Shown piece by piece: positions 5,229 through 6,037 of a stretch of 6,037 nt of DNA. The stretch covers positions 1-6,037 of the forward strand of contig CACZSV010000210.1 of NCBI GenBank assembly GCA_902783925.1, in the 5' to 3' direction. The notes below the pieces were generated by a model, which saw nothing but the letters and a program-made list of their open reading frames with translations, was not told the origin of the DNA and did not search any database. Numbering within the stretch: position 1 is the first letter of the stretch; each line of letters opens with the position of its first letter. The position numbers and the translations under genes are program-made. This DNA is from an uncultured Coriobacteriaceae bacterium. GTDB lineage: Bacteria; Actinomycetota; Coriobacteriia; Coriobacteriales; QAMH01.

Positions 5229-5271
5229 GTAATCCGATCGCTCAGCCACATAGCGTGTCGATAGCGAGCTT

Positions 5272-5853
5272 CTACTTCAGAACCCGCATGAAAACGGCCA
5301 GACGATCGTGATTAAGACCGAAATCGGAATCTCCACCAAGTCCGCGCACGTCCGTAGAATAGCTATACGTTCCGTCGCTCCACGTGGCTTTTGTGGCATC
5401 TCCCTGACGGTTGCCCTGGCAGGTGACGGAGACCCCATCGAAATCCTCGGTCCATGTATGCGCATACGAGTTGTAATCGCCGGATATATCATCGCCTTTC
5501 GACGCTACACCCTTTCGTACGACAACCTGCGATGCAGGGAACTCGACCCTTGCTTCGGCGATGCCATCCATATACTGATAGGTGACAGTGAATGGCTTGC
5601 CAAGATCTGCGTATTCGGTTTCGAAGCCCGTGCCGAATGTCCCTACGCCGGCACCTTGCGCCGCCTCCTGTGCGCTTGCGGCTTGTGACCAGGGGTTCGC
5701 GAGCGAAGCCTGGCTCGATGAAGCAGCGCTCGAGGCCGAAGAGCTCGATGCAGACGACCCTGAGGAGGATGACGAGCCACCCGAGCATGCGACAAGAGCC
5801 ATGAAAGATGCCAAGCAGATGCAGACGAGTAGTGCCGTGAGTTTCCTGTTCAT
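5272..5853 (-). CDS. Secreted Ser-rich lipoprotein of unknown function
   Basis: This encodes a 193-residue predicted lipoprotein. A short basic N-terminus (MNRK) and a hydrophobic core lead to the lipobox L20-V21-A22-C23, so Cys23 would be lipidated after cleavage by signal peptidase II. Residues 24-50 are a low-complexity Ser/Ala linker, which would hold the rest off the membrane. The folded part begins NPWSQAASAQEAAQGAGVGTF (about 53-73), a phrase I recall in coriobacterial surface proteins, and is otherwise beta-type with many aromatic residues (TVTYQYMDG, SYAHTWTEDFDG). One more Cys is at 145. No catalytic motif is seen and the function is unknown. The ATG at 5853 has AAGGGGGG (5857-5864) 3 nt upstream. 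It is upstream of cysK by 158 bp on the same strand, with separate control likely. Confidence 0.8.
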   Translation of the reverse strand: MNRKLTALLVCICLASFMALVACSGGSSSSSGSSASSSSASSAASSSQASLANPWSQAASAQEAAQGAGVGTFGTGFETEYADLGKPFTVTYQYMDGIAEARVEFPASQVVVRKGVASKGDDISGDYNSYAHTWTEDFDGVSVTCQGNRQGDATKATWSDGTYSYSTDVRGLGGDSDFGLNHDRLAVFMRVLK

Positions 5854-6037
5854 AGTCCCCCCTTCGTAGCCTGTGCATAGTATAGCCGCTGGAGAGCTAT
5901 GCAGTGTGCTGCAAGAATCGGCCTCTCGTTTGCCGCGGGACTGGATTGTAAGACGACCAGAGCTTGATCAGAAGAGGGACGCTCGCTTGCTTGATGCGAC
6001 GCTGAGGTGAGCGTAGCCCAGCCGAGCACCTTGGCAG
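5854..6037. other. Right-edge region, no certain gene
   Basis: Apart from the dyad above I can support no feature. One minus frame has no stop from 6035 down to a TGA that overlaps the lipoprotein ATG (sequence ATGA at 5850-5853). Its residues (for example ALVVLQSSPAANERPILAA) match no family I know. It may be the end of a gene that starts beyond the window or simple chance, since about 60 open codons in one of three frames is not rare. Confidence 0.4.
5874..5903. promoter_or_regulatory. Dyad TGCATAG-N16-CTATGCA upstream of the lipoprotein gene
   Basis: The 7-bp arms (5874-5880 and 5897-5903) are exact inverted repeats. On the minus strand a -10-like TATACT lies at about 5879-5884, overlapping the arm nearer the gene, but no good -35 stands 16-18 bp upstream. 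It is a candidate operator for the lipoprotein gene. Confidence 0.3.

Noticed and set aside
5114..5271. Riboswitch or T-box leader for cysK
   Set aside because: The likely leader is only about 40 nt, and I find no T-box sequence or SAM riboswitch core.

Overview
The window looks like a piece of a gut- or mouth-type actinobacterial chromosome, most likely class Coriobacteriia (Eggerthellaceae-like). The basis is circumstantial: moderate-to-high GC genes with AAAGGA/AAGGGG ribosome-binding sites, a Ser/Ala-linker lipoprotein of the style common in that class, and a protein-level match by memory to families found there. No database search was possible, so the taxon is an inference.

Layout, left to right. 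At the left edge (1-41, minus) is the first part of a gene that I read as an IS3-type transposase OrfA. Its 270-base upstream region (42-313) is packed with dyads, a promoter overlapped by a 20-bp palindrome, and three copies of GTGCCRATA, which look like an insertion-sequence end at about 313. From 537 to 1799 (plus) is a complete 12-helix MFS transporter with its own promoter and a probable terminator. Convergent to it is a two-gene minus-strand operon (3432 to 2074): an AhpD-like CxxC peroxidase-family protein followed by an ArsS-type radical SAM protein. This pair is known from arsenosugar-biosynthesis loci. Between the two convergent blocks is a 68-bp nested inverted repeat.

The 700-base region 3433-4150 holds no convincing gene. 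It carries the promoter of the ArsS operon, a long imperfect hairpin (3628-3670), two diverged repeat units with an exact 89-bp period (3709-3885), and a perfect 36-bp palindrome (4079-4114) just past the end of cysK. Next comes cysK (5113 to 4151, minus), with a CCTAG-N7-CTAGG dyad in its promoter, and then a secreted Ser-rich lipoprotein gene (5853 to 5272, minus) of unknown function. The right edge (5854-6037) has no certain gene, but one minus frame stays open to the window edge and overlaps the lipoprotein start codon as ATGA.

The genes do not form one obvious pathway. The clear functional unit is the peroxidase-like/ArsS pair. CysK makes cysteine, and a thiol link to the redox-active CxxC protein or to arsenic stress is possible but is only an inference. 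The most unusual material is non-coding: the 89-bp repeat pair, the structured insertion-sequence leader, and the large perfect or near-perfect palindromes.
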